Shown here piece after piece: positions 1 to 11,344 of a stretch of DNA of 64,000 nucleotides. A program made the position numbers and the translations under genes. Each line of letters opens with the position of its first letter. The stretch's first letter is position 1. Under the pieces are notes generated by a model that did no database searches, had not been told where the DNA came from, and saw nothing but the letters and a program-made list of their open reading frames with translations. This DNA comes from Maratus speciosus. Its lineage: Eukaryota > Arthropoda > Arachnida > Araneae > Salticidae. The stretch spans positions 473,608,806 to 473,672,805 of the forward strand of contig OZ010795.1 in NCBI GenBank assembly GCA_963932465.1. Reading direction: 5' to 3'.

Positions 1-1060
1 TTTAACGAGATATTTCAAAACTTCGGTTCAAACTATGCCTAGAGATCAAATTTCAAGTCATCTGAATGATAAGTTTTTGAATTATAAACATTCAAATTTT
101 AGTGCTTCTAATGTTAAATTACATTTTCATATTTTTATTAATATCTCCTGAAATTATACTCCTAACGTGCTAATTTTTTATGTAGCAATAATACTAAAAT
201 ACCCAAACATAAATACGTTGAATTTGCAATTTTTATAATTTTATGATATGAATTGTGAATTACGAAATTAATATTCGAAAGAATTATTAATTGCAACCTA
301 CAATTTTTTTGATGGATTAAGATTTATCAAGTCCTGCTTTATGGAAATCCAAAATTTCACATTTTTCTTCCAAGTAGTTTTCAAATTATACTTAAAAAAC
401 GGCAAAATTATGGTTTAAGGGTCTATGATAGAAGTGACCAGAAATTTTGAAATTTCTTATGCTATCCTCTTTTCTTCCGCAGCCCTTTATTCTTCTACTT
501 ATTCCGACTCTTTTGCGGAAGCAGTCTTCGTAGATCCCCAGCCACGTCCCGGGTAAAACACACTCTAGCGAATGCCAGGTTGGAAAAAAGAAATCAAAAA
601 TTAAAACCGGACAAATTTAAAAGGGAAATTGCACAAATTAAAGACACCGAAAACCGGAGAATCTAGCAGACTTCAATGATTGCTTGAGTAGAGCTTAAGA
701 TGCCTTGATCAAGGAGGGGGCTCTCTCGGTCAACAATCGAGTACCCAACTTCAATTTGGATACAGACCCTAAAATACGCTCGTTTTAAAATAAATAATTT
801 CTCGGGCACTTATCGTACGAATTGCATAAAAATTTGTTAGGCTAATTGAAAGGTGTAGAGTTCATTTATGCTGTCAGAATTGTGTGCTGCTATTGAAAAA
901 AACAAAGTTATGATTTGTTTTAATATGTAGATGGGCCCCCTAAGCAAATTTTATATACATCATTTAAAAGTACACTTTATTACCAATCGTGTAGTACCAG
1001 TAACTTTCTTCTACGATAATTTTTTGCAGAGTTGTAAGGGGTGTTTACTTCTTTTTCCAC
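1..1060. other. AT-rich noncoding stretch
   Basis: No coding exon is supported here. A good-looking polypyrimidine tract plus AG ends at 482, and the sequence after it stays open for about 60 codons in one frame. It has no start, no convincing donor, and its phase does not suit the sushi exon downstream. The stretch around 600-700 shares short motifs with the MITE-like sequence near 63.2 kb, so it is more likely an old repeat fragment. The stretch may be intergenic or part of an upstream intron. Confidence 0.5.
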
Positions 1061-1063
1061 GAC

Positions 1064-2007
1064 TGTACGTTATTCCCCCACTTTCCAAAACTCCCGGCTC
1101 CCGCTCACCCTCCATCTCGAGCATAGCGATTCGAATCTTTAAAGCACTTTATCTTAAAAAAATTCGAAAACATTCGATGTCCACTAATAAAAATAATTAT
1201 CTAAATTAACCCCTAACTTCCTAAATTTGTGCCACCCTTCTCTTTGTCTCACTTCACCATACAAATAATTTTAAATATTTAAAAAAATTTTAATATAAAA
1301 AACGCATCTGCCCTATTTATTGCTCCTTAGTGACAATAAGTATTCATTAATATATCTTTGCCCCCGAATTCTCGTACCCCTGGCTCCAGCATAGATTCGA
1401 ATCTTTAAAACTCTTTATTTTCAAAACAAATCTTCAATATTAGTTGTTCATTTATAAAAATTAAATAATCCTGTAAATTAACTACATAACTTCCCAAATT
1501 TACGCTTCCCTGCTCCTTACCCCTCCTCCCCTCGAGCATGCAAAGAATTTTAAATCTTTGTTATAAAATAACTCTTCTGACCTATTTATTGCTCTTTGGT
1601 GACAATAAAAAATAATGTAACTTATACTCCTAAACAAATTCCCGATTTCTCCTTCGCCCTTCCCCTCCAACATAGAGGTTCGAATCCTTTAAACTGTTTA
1701 CTCAAAAAAATCTGCAACGTTTGTTGTTCTGTAATAAAAATAAATAAATGTCTAACTTCTCCACCCAAATCTACGCTCACACCCTCCTTTGCACACCCAG
1801 TATACAAAAAAGTTTATAATATTTTAAAATCTTTATTTTATTCATATTTAATGCTCTTTGGTGACAATAAATAATAAACCATATAAATTACACCCCTTGC
1901 CCACTCCCAAATTCCCACTTCCCCCTTTGACCCCTCCTGTATACAGAGTTTCAAATCTTTAAAACTTGTTATTCAAAAAATAATCTAAAACATTCGCTGC
2001 TCACTAA

Positions 2008-2043
<36 letters not shown>

Positions 2044-2110
2044 CAAATCATCTAAACTCTAACCTCCTAAACTTACATTTCCGCCTTTCTTGCCCCTCCT
2101 ACAACCTACA
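1064..2110 (+). repeat. Diverged tandem repeat of about 265-270 bp
   Basis: Two anchor motifs recur in register. A block resembling GCTCTTTGGTGACAATAA occurs near 1321, 1590 and 1852. A block resembling TTCGAATCTTTAAA occurs near 1130, 1393, 1678 and 1952. Spacing is about 262-286 bp, giving roughly four degenerate copies. Each copy has two similar halves rich in CCCCTCC and AAATCTTTAAAA, so the monomer may originally have been about 135 bp. A 33-base poly(A) tract at 2009-2041 lies in the last copy. No coding role is seen. Confidence 0.7.
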
Positions 2111-2162
2111 TTTTTAATAAAGCTTAGAAACTAAATATAGGCAGTTAAGACATTCCAACAAG

Positions 2163-2179
2163 TTTATTATTTTTTATTT

Positions 2180-2214
<35 letters not shown>

Positions 2215-2220
2215 TTTTTT
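2163..2220 (+). repeat. (TTTA)n microsatellite
   Basis: A run of TTTA units lies immediately before the inverted-repeat element that starts at 2274. Confidence 0.9.
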
Positions 2221-2273
2221 TGAGACGCTGTGCATAGCATAAAAAAAAATTTCATTTATAAAAGGTTGGATTA

Positions 2274-4220
2274 TACAGGGTGTCCGGTCTCAACGGTGTC
2301 CAATGGCTAATTCCTAAACCGTTAGTCATAGACATATAGTTCCAATTACAAAAATGTTTTAAATCAGGTAAAGAAATATTTTAAAAGCGATTTGGGTCAA
2401 TAAAAACAATTCTTAAAAAAAAATACGAACTTTAAATTTTTATACGGTCCCCCGGTCCTATAAGTTATATTTAGTGAAATTTTCCTTTTACACTGACAAG
2501 TAATACAAAAAAAGTCCCGTTATTCTACGATTAAAATTGACCGAGTAATAGCTGTTTAAAGTTGGAGCATATTTTTTACTGCAAATTGGGGGTCGTTCGC
2601 AAATTTAGTCGAAATATAATTTCGTCAGATATACTAAAAAATGGTTGAGAGTAAAATTAACATTGCAATATAAATTTGAAATCTTTAATCATTCCGACAT
2701 ATTAATGCAAAATATACAATTTGTAATAAACATTTAAGAAGAATGAAAAAACAGAATTTTTATTAAATAAAATGATGCTAAATTAACAGACTCAATTCCT
2801 TACAAAATGATATGTATTTTAAAATATTATTAGATTACACTATCCTGAAAAAGTTTTGGTTATGTCATGTTTTTTATCTTTTGATAATTGATTCTTATGT
2901 ATTCTGTACCGCTGAATCCGAAACTGACCTTCATTTTTAACCATCACCTCAGGATTTTTCGCAAATTGCAAATTTCAAAGTTAAAAAGTTCAAAGTTAAA
3001 ATTGAATCTCCTCCCCCCTCTCATCGAACCACTCAGATGTGTAGCTGTAAGAATCCCAGGATAAGCAAAAATATCGAATAAATTATTGAATAAAATAAAA
3101 TAAAATAAAAAAGTTTTACATATGTTTTATGGTATGAGATTTTCGCTATATTTTAACTTACACATTTACAATTTGCAAAAAAATTCTAACGTGATGGTTA
3201 AAAATGAAGGTCATTTTCAGATTCAGTGCTAAAAAGTACGTTAGGATCAATTATTAAATGTTAAAAAACACAACCATCTCCTCTACTTTACAGTATCCGA
3301 TTTTTGTTATTCTTTAAATTTGACAATTTATGATTTGCGAAATATCCTGACATGATGGTTAAAAATTAAGGTAATTTTCGTATTTAGTGCTAAAAAATAC
3401 GTAAAAGTTAAAAACCCAACAATCGCGGTCTTGTATTATCAAATCTAAAACTTTTTCTTAAACTTCTTGGCGGTGATCTATCCGAAATTTTTTGTGTTAT
3501 CCTGTAAAATAAGTATAAATGGTAACCACATAATCAAAATAATATTAGATTGTTATCGGATTTGCGCTAGTATGTAAAATGTAATCTCGATCCGATATTT
3601 GAAAATGAGTTAAAATTCGAGTACAAATTTTGAACTGGAAAAACGCATACGATCGTTGTAGTAACATAAAAACTTATAAAAGCAACATAATTTTTGTTAA
3701 AAGAAATCATAAAAGAAACATTCTCAAATTCTGGCAAAATAAACCAGATGTTATTTTAACCAATCTGAAACTTAATAAATGTTAATTTAATCGTAATACT
3801 TGTACCATTTTTTTCAAAACGCAGATACACATGAAATGAGATCTTCGAATACTTTAAGCACTTGATATGTGACCCCTCAAAGCCAAGCCAAACTCATTTG
3901 TTTTCAGGGCAGAAAAGTGGCATAAGTCATACATTTTTAAAGTTTTATAACGCGCTCAATTTTAGTGTTATATGAATTGGACTTTTTTTGTCTTACTTGT
4001 CAGTGTAATAGGAAAATTTTACTAAATATAACTTATAGGACCGGGGGACCGTATAAAAGTTTAAATTTCGTAATTTTTTAAGAAATGTTTTTACTGACCC
4101 AAATCGCTTTTAAAATATTTCTTTACCTGATTTAAAATATTTTTGTAATTGGAACTATATGTCTACGACTAACGGTTTAGGAATTAGCCATTGGACACCG
4201 TTGAGACCGGACACCCTGTA
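2274..4220. mobile_element. 1.95 kb non-autonomous DNA transposon with TIRs of about 245 bp
   Basis: The left end (TACAGGGTGTCCGGTCTCAA) is matched in inverted orientation by the right end at 4220. The inverted match continues for about 245 bp (2274-2518 against 3976-4220) at high identity, including a shared GGTCCCCCGGTCC-like block. Both ends are flanked by TA, as in Tc1/mariner-type insertions. No transposase frame is visible, so the element is non-autonomous. Such long TIRs make it foldback-like. The superfamily is inferred from the TA duplication and CAGGG terminus only. Confidence 0.85.
2865..3420. repeat. Nested inverted and direct repeats inside the TIR element
   Basis: A module of about 110 bp containing ACCTTCATTTTTAACCATCA (near 2928-2947) occurs inverted near 3170-3275 and again in that orientation, more diverged, near 3330-3420. 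The element interior is therefore itself partly palindromic and duplicated. No open frame spans it. Confidence 0.75.
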
Positions 4221-4222
4221 TA

Positions 4223-4916
4223 GCTCATTAGATTGGTGTGGTGAAACATTTTAGTCAATACCCACCAAAAGGATGACTCCCGGCCACATGATGTAAACGT
4301 TATGCCTGTCCTGATGTCGAAAATAAAGTCGTGGTCCGATCAGTATGCCCTATGGTACAAACAAAAAAACATGAGCAAATTTCTTCGCTTTTTTAAATAA
4401 ATCTTTATACCTCCATGGATATACGTGCTGTTATTACACAATTAAACACAAATGTTTTACAAGATCCACATAATCATGCGCTAATTATCCACATAATCAT
4501 GCTACAGCTCATTTCAACCATTTCATTTTATACAGTGGTTGCAATTTCATTTTTATTATTTCAATTTGTTGTTCGTTATGTGATTGCCCACCTGGTCAAA
4601 ATTGCGTTGTAAAATATGACGTTACACATGTTCTTTATATTTCTGAAGTTCCTGAAGAAATTGTCAAGTATTTCTGTAGATATTCGACAAAACGTCCGAA
4701 ATCCAAATTACCCGGTAACTTTTAGCAATACAGTGTAGTTCCAGCAGTTTTCTTTTAATTATTAGTTATTTCTTTTATACTCTTTATGTAGTCCTGGATA
4801 ACAAAAAGAAAATATTTTGTTCATTGTGTAACTAATTTACCATCGTAAAATTATGAATTTTACTGTTTGTTGAAAAAATATGAGTCATATACTATTGTAT
4901 GACTTTTTCTTATCAG
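4223..4916 (+). other. Noncoding sequence upstream of the sushi exon (probable intron)
   Basis: This stretch runs from the transposon end to the acceptor at 4915-4916. It is AT-rich without recognisable domains. A 65-codon frame at 4415-4612 has a hydrophobic, low-complexity translation and no supporting splice or homology signal. Because the sushi exon starts in phase 1 with a good acceptor (TTTTTCTTATCAG), this is best read as the 3' part of an intron. Confidence 0.5.
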
Positions 4917-5081
4917 CCCCGAGATGTGTAGATCCTCATTATCGTATTGAAAGTGGACGTCTTCGACTAACTAGAAAGACAGCAACTTTGGTGTGTGACA
5001 GAGGTTATACCAGAAGCCCAGATGCAAAATTGGAATGTGTTAGAGATGGCGAATGGAACAGGAAAACGCTTTACTGCATTG
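4917..5081 (+). CDS. Sushi/CCP domain exon, penultimate coding exon of the gene
   Basis: This 165 bp exon encodes one complete complement control protein (sushi, SCR) module. With the split first codon as residue 1, the four canonical cysteines fall at about residues 4, 27, 41 and 54. The conserved tryptophan is at 47, and the G-Y pair after Cys2 is at 30-31. Family pairing would be C1-C3 and C2-C4, a small extracellular beta-sandwich used in adhesion and complement-like proteins. The acceptor is TTCTTATCAG ending at 4916 and the donor is G|GTAAGTA at 5081/5082. Both boundaries are phase 1, the usual arrangement for shuffled sushi exons. Splicing to 8978 restores a GAG codon and keeps the frame. 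Signal peptide and other domains are not in the window, so the protein is unidentified; it is probably secreted or the ectodomain of a larger protein. Confidence 0.82.
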
Positions 5082-5427
5082 GTAAGTATAAGATACTGTA
5101 ACACTGATGAATACCTCAATTTCAGTCAAATGACTGGTCAAGGCAGATATTTAAGAGTTTACCATTTGTATTTTTTATTTATATTCTTTTTTCATTTATA
5201 AAAAAAACTGCCTCGTATCATGTGAGTGAAGTGAAAAAGGGGAAAATACTTTTTTAAATTTTAGCCTGCATTTTCAATCGATATTTTGAATCTTATATTT
5301 CATGACATGAAATGAACGAACATAAAATACAGTTTATCTATTTGGAACAGTGTGACAGATATAAAACAACGCCCAATATAAAATACCTTAAATTTACCTG
5401 ATAACAAATTGCTTTTTCTCTTGCAAT

Positions 5428-8400
5428 ATCTATACTAATATTATAAAGATGTAGATTTTGTTTGTTTATTTGCTTATTTGTAGAAGGTAATCTCTGGAAC
5501 TACCGAACCGATTTCAAAAGTTATGATACCAAACTAATGGTGTTAGTCCCTGTTCCAATATAGGCTATATCTTAAGTCCATGCCACTACCCCAAAGAGGA
5601 TACAGGAGCAAAAAACATTCTAAAAATGTGATTTTTGTATTACTTGAAGGGCGTAGAAACATGAAATTTGGAATGGTAGTTATTTATAAGATATAAATTA
5701 TCTCTAAGAACATTTCCTAAAAAAATCGAAATTTAAAAAGGGTGAAAATGTGCGAAAAGCGTTCTAAAAAACGTTCTAAATTGCGATTTCTAAGCAATAT
5801 CAGGAAGTACCGAACCGATTTTAAAAATAATGGTGTCATAATAATGGTGACAGCCCTTGCTCCAACATAGGCTAGATTTTATGTCGGTGTAGTCTAGTAT
5901 TTTTTAGTTGTATGAATAACATAAAACTAATAAGAATTTCAGAAAGACAGGCTTTAATTTTTAAAAAATTAATGAAATTAAACGTACTTTTACGTCTAAA
6001 AGGCCGAATTAAGCGAAATCTTTAAATTAATTATAGAATGAAATATTAAATGTATTAGAAGTGAAGGAACGTCGAACATTTTATTCAGATTGATCATGCG
6101 TTCCATATTGAAGATGTATGCGACTTTTTTTTTGTTTGGAATTTCCAACAAAGGTTCACTCTGCTAAAACAGATACTCCTATGAATATATCCTATACTAG
6201 CAAACCCCACGACTTTGCTCGCGTAATAGTTAAAATATGCCAAGTGATATTTGTATGTCTAATTTTTATTAGAAGAAATTATACTTTTAGGAATAATTTA
6301 AAAATTATTAATTAAGCCACAAATTAACTTAACTTCATTATTACACTGCATTACGCAGAAATGAGACTTAAATTAATAAGAAGAATTAAAACTAATCCTA
6401 ATTAAATGATAATATAGAAAGTATTTTGAAGCTTTTATGCTCATTTTATACAGTATTATTCAGTATTCATTCATATTCAGTTACATTCAGTATTCATTTA
6501 AAGTTTTGAAGTTTTTAGAAACCACCTTTTTAGTATGTATTTAAATCTTAAAATCAACCATCATGTAAAATTCCAAGCTTCTTGTCTAATGGTCTACCAC
6601 TTCTCTGGTGGTAGTGGCACCAACATAAGATGCCTATGTTGAAACAGGGACTGTCAGTATTAATTTGCCAACATAAATTTTGAAATCGATTTATTATTTT
6701 CTAATATTCCATTGAAAATGTAATTTAGAAAGTTTTTAAAGGCTTTTTTTAGAACGTTTGTTGTTCCTGCTGTGTGGAATCCTAAGAAGGCGGTAGTGGT
6801 GAGCGGTATTTTTTTTTCGAAGGCGTATCAAACCAATATTACTCAGATTGAAGATTTTTATTTTGCTAAATAAAATAAGTTATCTCTAGGCTAAATAATT
6901 GTCAGTTAAGTATAACACAACAAAATTAAAATGTAGAAGTGATTCTATGCGAAGTTCACTACAATGTAAAGGCTAGCTGATCACTGTTCATGAATATATA
7001 TTATTAATACATAGTTCGATTGTTCTATCCAGAGATAAAGATCTCTTCACTGCTATGGCAGCCTGTGCCAACACCACAGTCAGTAAACTGTTACCGGCTT
7101 GAATGCTATTCACCCTCGATCGCCCGTGAACCTTGAGTTCGCCCCGGAGAGACTTTCTCTCCCCTTTTCAGGTTCTTCCTGAAAGCTACTCTCTTGAGTC
7201 TAGCAAATTACTAACTACTTAAAAATAATTCTCGTCTGCTATATATTCAGATTATTTAGTTCTAAAATAATAGTGAGTTTCTCAGCCACTCGCTGTCTTC
7301 TCCTGTCAAAAATCTTTGAGAGCTGTTCACCGAGTGGTCGGCCAGGGGTCCGCCTATTTTTTTGCACACGGAGCCCGCGAGCAGAGATCTTCTCGTGGGA
7401 AAATATGTGAGCTATTTCCCACGCGGTGTATCAAAGGTACTACAGGTGGTCCCTTACATTAGCGAACTGTCGTATAATGTCAAACGTAGTAGATCGATGG
7501 TGATCGACCGGTTCGCTTCGTCTTGCCGCTCAGATTTGTGAACTTAGCTATATTTTTGCTCTGTTATAGAAACACATTAGGTTTTTCTTATATAGTGAAT
7601 CTGTGCTACCGAGGATTTTTCTGCAAGGAATTTTGTGATACAGTTCAAATCTGTACACTGTCAACCTGAGGTGTTAGTGTAACCGACAAAAAATATAGCC
7701 TGCGTAGGATCAGAAACTATCACCATTGATTTGCAAACATTACTTTTGGAATCGGTTCACTATTTTTTGAAATTGCATAGAAATCTTAATTTAAGAGTCT
7801 TTTAGAACGCTTTTCACTCCTTCACTTCGCTTCTCCCTTTTTAAATTTCAAATTTTTTTTCTACTATTCTGAGAGGGTATTTATATTTTATAAGTAACTA
7901 CCGTGCCATATTTCAAGTTTCAAGCTTGTTCAGTATCACAGAAATCGCAATATAGAACAGTTTATTTATTTATTTATTTATTTTGCTCCCTCTAGTGGTA
8001 GTGGCACCGACATAAAATATAGCTTGTGTTTGAGCAGGTTCTATCACCACCAATTTGGAACCATTATTTGTTTAATCGGTTTGGTATTTCATAAGAAGCC
8101 ATAAAAATCGTAATTTAGAAGGTTTTTAGAACGGTTTTCGTTCACTTCGTCCTTTTAAATTTGGAAGTTTTTCTTTCGACGGTCCTCAGAAAGCATTTCC
8201 ATCTTTTAATTAATTACCATGCCATATTTCAAAATGTTACACCCCTCAGTATCACAAAGAACGCAATTTAGAACATTTTTTGCTACATCAAACCCCAGGT
8301 GGTAGTAACAACAGCATAAAATACAGCCTATGTTGGAGCAAGAACCATCTTCATCAATTTGCACCCATTACTTTTGAAATCGGTTTGATATTTCATGAGA

Positions 8401-8671
8401 TTGCGTAGAAATCACAATTTAGAACGCTTTTCGCGCATTTTCACCCCTTTTAAAATTTCAAATTTTTAAAGAAATGTTCTTAGAGATTATTTATATCTAA
8501 TACGTAACTACCATGCCTAATTTCAAGTTACTATCCCCTGCAGTATCACAAAAATTGCATTTTAGAACGCATCATTTTGATACCATTACTTTTGAAACGG
8601 TTCGGTAGTTCCAGAGATTACCTCAATCAAACAAACAAACAAACAAACTTCTTTATAATATTAGTATAGAT
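5428..8671. mobile_element. 3.2 kb element with 20 bp TIRs and internal tandem modules
   Basis: The element starts ATCTATACTAATATTATAAA and ends with its inverted match, terminating at 8671. Just inside the ends lie matching phrases in opposite orientation, such as 'accgaaccgatttcaaaag' at left and 'cttttgaaacggttcggta' at right. The right part (about 7640-8620) contains three tandem copies of a module of about 300 bp (CAGTATCACA at about 7931, 8247 and 8541). The left part has related copies in inverse orientation, and another relative lies near 6590-6700. The (CAAA)n tract just inside the right end is mirrored by TTTGTTTGTTT on the left. No transposase frame is present and the superfamily is not recognised with confidence. 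Confidence 0.75.
6805..7665 (-). mobile_element. Candidate solo-LTR-like insertion inside the intron element
   Basis: The repeat module of the host element is broken between GGTAGTGG at about 6802 and GTGTTAGTG at about 7664. The intervening sequence of about 860 bp is clearly GC-richer than its surroundings. Read on the minus strand it has TATATAAG near 7590 and AATAAA near 6860, the order expected of an LTR promoter and polyadenylation signal. No clean TG...CA ends or target duplication could be defined, and no gag-pol sequence is adjacent. It could also be another GC-rich repeat. Confidence 0.3.
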
Positions 8672-8977
8672 TATCGGAAATTTACAGAAAGCAGCAAAAT
8701 ACAGTGAAAGAAAATGTTTTAGGTCATTCAGAGCGATTAAAATCTATCAGATTTGAAAATTCACATTGAAAAAAAAGATTTCTAATTGCAAACAAAAATT
8801 CACATTTATATCAGATTTCTTTTTACATCTAAAATTCCTAAAAATACTGTGTAATAATTTAAAAATATAAATATAATTAAAATACAATTGTATAGTACTG
8901 GACACACTTGAGTAATCTAGCAATAATAATATTAATGATCCGCAATGTGCTAACATATTTCTTCTCTTTTATTTCAG

Positions 8978-9096
8978 AGCGTCAGTGGGAAACTGATGAC
9001 AGAGAACCTGTGGACGATGCTGAAGAAAGACGTCCTGGCGCTGCTGCTACAGACCGGAAACGGACTTCACAAAGAGAACGATTAGGATCAGCTTAA
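8978..9096 (+). CDS. Terminal coding exon of the sushi gene: charged C-terminal tail
   Basis: The exon follows a strong polypyrimidine acceptor and encodes, after the shared GAG codon, about 38 residues before TAA at 9094-9096. The tail is rich in Glu, Asp and Arg (ERQWETDDREPVDD at its start) with a short Ala-rich stretch. It has no hydrophobic segment, so if this is the only C terminus the protein is not anchored by a C-terminal membrane helix or GPI signal. It contains no cysteine. Phase agrees with the sushi exon. Local GC is much higher than flanking DNA, as expected for a real exon. The tail's function is unknown. Confidence 0.72.
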
Positions 9097-9138
9097 AATC
9101 CATATTGCATTTTGTTTTTTCTCAATTGAAAACTTCTT

Positions 9139-9144
9139 ATTAAA
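9139..9144 (+). promoter_or_regulatory. Possible polyadenylation signal ATTAAA
   Basis: This common variant hexamer lies 43 nt after the stop codon of the sushi gene. AATAAA hexamers also occur further down (near 9608 and 10230), so the true 3' end could be later. Confidence 0.4.
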
Positions 9145-9232
9145 CATCTATTGAACAATGTATGGTTTCTATAGGTTATGAAATTTATCAGACGTGAAAC
9201 TATCTATTTGTTTTTCTTTCTTTATTTATTTA

Positions 9233-9256
9233 TTTTTTTTTTTTTTTTTTTTTTTT
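9233..9256. repeat. Poly(T) tract
   Basis: A run of 24 T follows a (TTTA)-like stretch. It may be the A-tail of a minus-strand retroposed fragment, but no body is recognised. Confidence 0.85.
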
Positions 9257-9412
9257 GGTCAGAAATCTATTTCAGAGTAAGATGATACTTTTTTCGACAT
9301 TTTGCAAATTGAATCCTTTATAGCATGTGTTTTCCTACCGTGACGGCAAAATATTACTTGATACTCTCTAAGGGATGCTAAAAGAAGGAAAAATATATTT
9401 TTTTAAATATTA

Positions 9413-9560
9413 CACTGTAAAAAAAAATCTGTAAAGTTACTAAAGTTTTTCTGGGAAACTGGGATTCCTAGAACTTTGTTGTTGCCGTTACATACAAAGT
9501 TCTAGGAATCCCAGTTTCCTAGAAAAACTTTAGTAACTTTACAGAATTTTTTTTACAGTG
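9413..9560. mobile_element. 148 bp foldback MITE, CACTGTAAAAA family
   Basis: The two arms are nearly perfect inverted copies of about 65 bp around a spacer of about 17 bp. The arms contain CTAAAGTTTTTCTGGGAAAC and its inverse. Termini are CACTGTAAAAA...TTTTTACAGTG, flanked by TA on both sides, suggesting a Tc1/mariner-type target. It lies just downstream of the sushi gene, possibly within its 3' region. Confidence 0.88.
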
Positions 9561-9794
9561 TACTTAAATTTTTAAACCTAAATTTTAAAATATTAAGTCA
9601 TTTAACAATAAATTTATATTATTAATTATTTATAAGTAAGAATAGTGGAGAAATCTTATGTTTGACTTCCACTATTTATATTTTTCCAAAACTAGATACG
9701 AAACTTAGCCAGTGCCCTAAGATTGACATGCCATTCAATACGTCTAATTACTCCAGACGTGAATAAAGCTCCTTTTGTGCATACTTAAGACATG

Positions 9795-10175
9795 CACTGT
9801 AAAAAAAAATCTGTAGTTCTACAGATCTAAAGTTACATGCTTACTAAACTTAAACCTGTAACTGTACGAAAAAAGCTGCAAATTTACAAAACTAGTTTTT
9901 GTAAAGTTACAAAAATCTGTAACTTTACAAATGAATCTGCTAAAATTTCAGTAATATTACTAAACTTTTATTTGTAACCCTGGCTGCAGTTACATGAAAA
10001 GTTCTCGGAATCCCAGTTTCCAAAAAAATTCTTAGTAACCTTACAGATTTTTTGATTTTCGGCGCAAAAGTGTGACTGTTACATGAAATTTTTTTGTTGC
10101 CGTTACATGAAAAGTTCTAGGAATCCAAGTTTCCTAGAAAAACTTTAGTAACTTCACAGATTTTTTTTTACAGTG
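9795..10175. mobile_element. Second, longer member of the CACTGTAAAAA MITE family
   Basis: Starts CACTGTAAAAAAAAATCTGT and ends with the inverted terminus at 10175. It shares the arm sequence of the 9.4 kb MITE (GTTCTAGGAATCC and CTAGAAAAACTTTAGTAAC), with an extra internal segment built of degenerate TCTGTAACTTTACA-type repeats. Confidence 0.8.
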
Positions 10176-11141
10176 TATGAGTAAATATTTAGCATTTATT
10201 ATTATGTATTAGATATGGTACAGTATGTTCAATAAAGAGTTAAAAGGGTTTTTGTTAGGAAAGAAGCATCAAGAATTATTCAAGAAGATAATAATTAGAG
10301 AAAATGAAAGATGAGAAATTTCCCTTTTGGTAGTTTGATGTTTCCCTTCTCTAGTTATATAGAATAAGAAATTTCGCTCACTTTATTTTAAGTGGTTTGT
10401 ACACACTTGCTCAACAAAATCCAAACAAACATTGTCTAACCCAATTGATTACCTGTATTTGGAAATATTTCGTTCGGTGTATGTACGTTTGAGAAGAATG
10501 GTGCATATATAGATATGCATACTTGAATAAATATTCATTGAACTTATTGATATGTTGTTTTTCTTTATTTTTAATAATTTAAATTACTTTTAAGAGACCT
10601 CATATCTTAATAAAATCGTCAAAAACTAAAAAAGCACCTTATTCTCTGAAAACAGTAATTTAGATGAAGATCAGTATGATTAAAAAACGCGAAAAATCAT
10701 ACGTTGAGCATATATTATGAGACACTTTCCAACACATTTAGAAGACGATAATAAAAATTCACAGTTTCACAAAGTGAAAAAAGGTGTTTAAATAAACAAT
10801 TTGTAAAACACATAACAAACTTGAAAACTTAATTTCATCAATCTCCAACAAAAAACGAAAAAAGAAAAAATCTGTTTGTTTTTTCTTTAGCTCTGTACAT
10901 GTATTATAGCTTTATCACATAATACATAGTATGGTAAAATTTAGCTCAGTTAGAAAACGCATATCACAATTGAAAATTCCCCTTCAGCAATTTCCAGCAA
11001 TAAACGGAAATGTACTTCAGATGTTTTGTGCAGCCCTGTATATGATCCGTATAATTTACACACAGAGAACAGAAAACGTACTACTACAAGCAATTATTCC
11101 TCATTGAGAGTCCTGTAACCGAATTATTTTATGTGCCCATG
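10176..11141. other. AT-rich noncoding; contains a repeat shared with 42.8 kb
   Basis: No gene is visible. Segment 10405-10630 is clearly related to 42805-43035: both share GGAAATATTTCGTTCGGTGT-like and GAATAAATATTCATTGAA-like phrases followed by TTTCTTTATTTTTAATAA. The AATAAA within a conserved block and the preceding ATTGGCGATT phrase in the other copy would suit an LTR remnant, but ends are not defined. Confidence 0.5.
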
Positions 11142-11342
11142 CACTGTTAAAAATTTGCAGCATTCTGGCAGGTCATTTGATCGTTTTTTCCGAAAACGGT
11201 TACACAACCGTAATTTTAACACCATACTGACCATATTATTGGCCATTTTATGGTCAGAATATAGTTAAATTATGGTTATGAAACCGTTTTTTCAAAAAAC
11301 GGTCGAATGACCTGCCAGAATGCTGCAAAATTTTTAACGGTG
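11142..11342. mobile_element. 201 bp foldback MITE
   Basis: Left arm CACTGTTAAAAATTTGCAGC with ATTCTGGCAGGTCATT is matched by the inverted right arm ending ACGGTG at 11342. The arms are about 75 bp, including AAAACGGTT blocks. Its termini resemble the CACTGTAAAAA family but the interior is different. Confidence 0.85.
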
Positions 11343-11344
11343 TG

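Larger units (their letters stand above)
5082..8977 (+). other. 3.9 kb phase-1 intron of the sushi gene
   Basis: The donor is GTAAGTATA at 5082 and the acceptor is TTCTCTTTTATTTCAG ending at 8977. Most of the intron is the repeat element at 5428-8671, itself interrupted by a GC-richer block near 6805-7665. No additional sushi exon is seen in either orientation. Confidence 0.7.

Noticed and set aside
483..667. Possible upstream exon after a good acceptor at 482
   Set aside because: Its exit phase does not fit the phase-1 sushi exon, the only donor candidate (553) gives the wrong phase or an in-frame stop, and part of it resembles the repeat near 63.2 kb.
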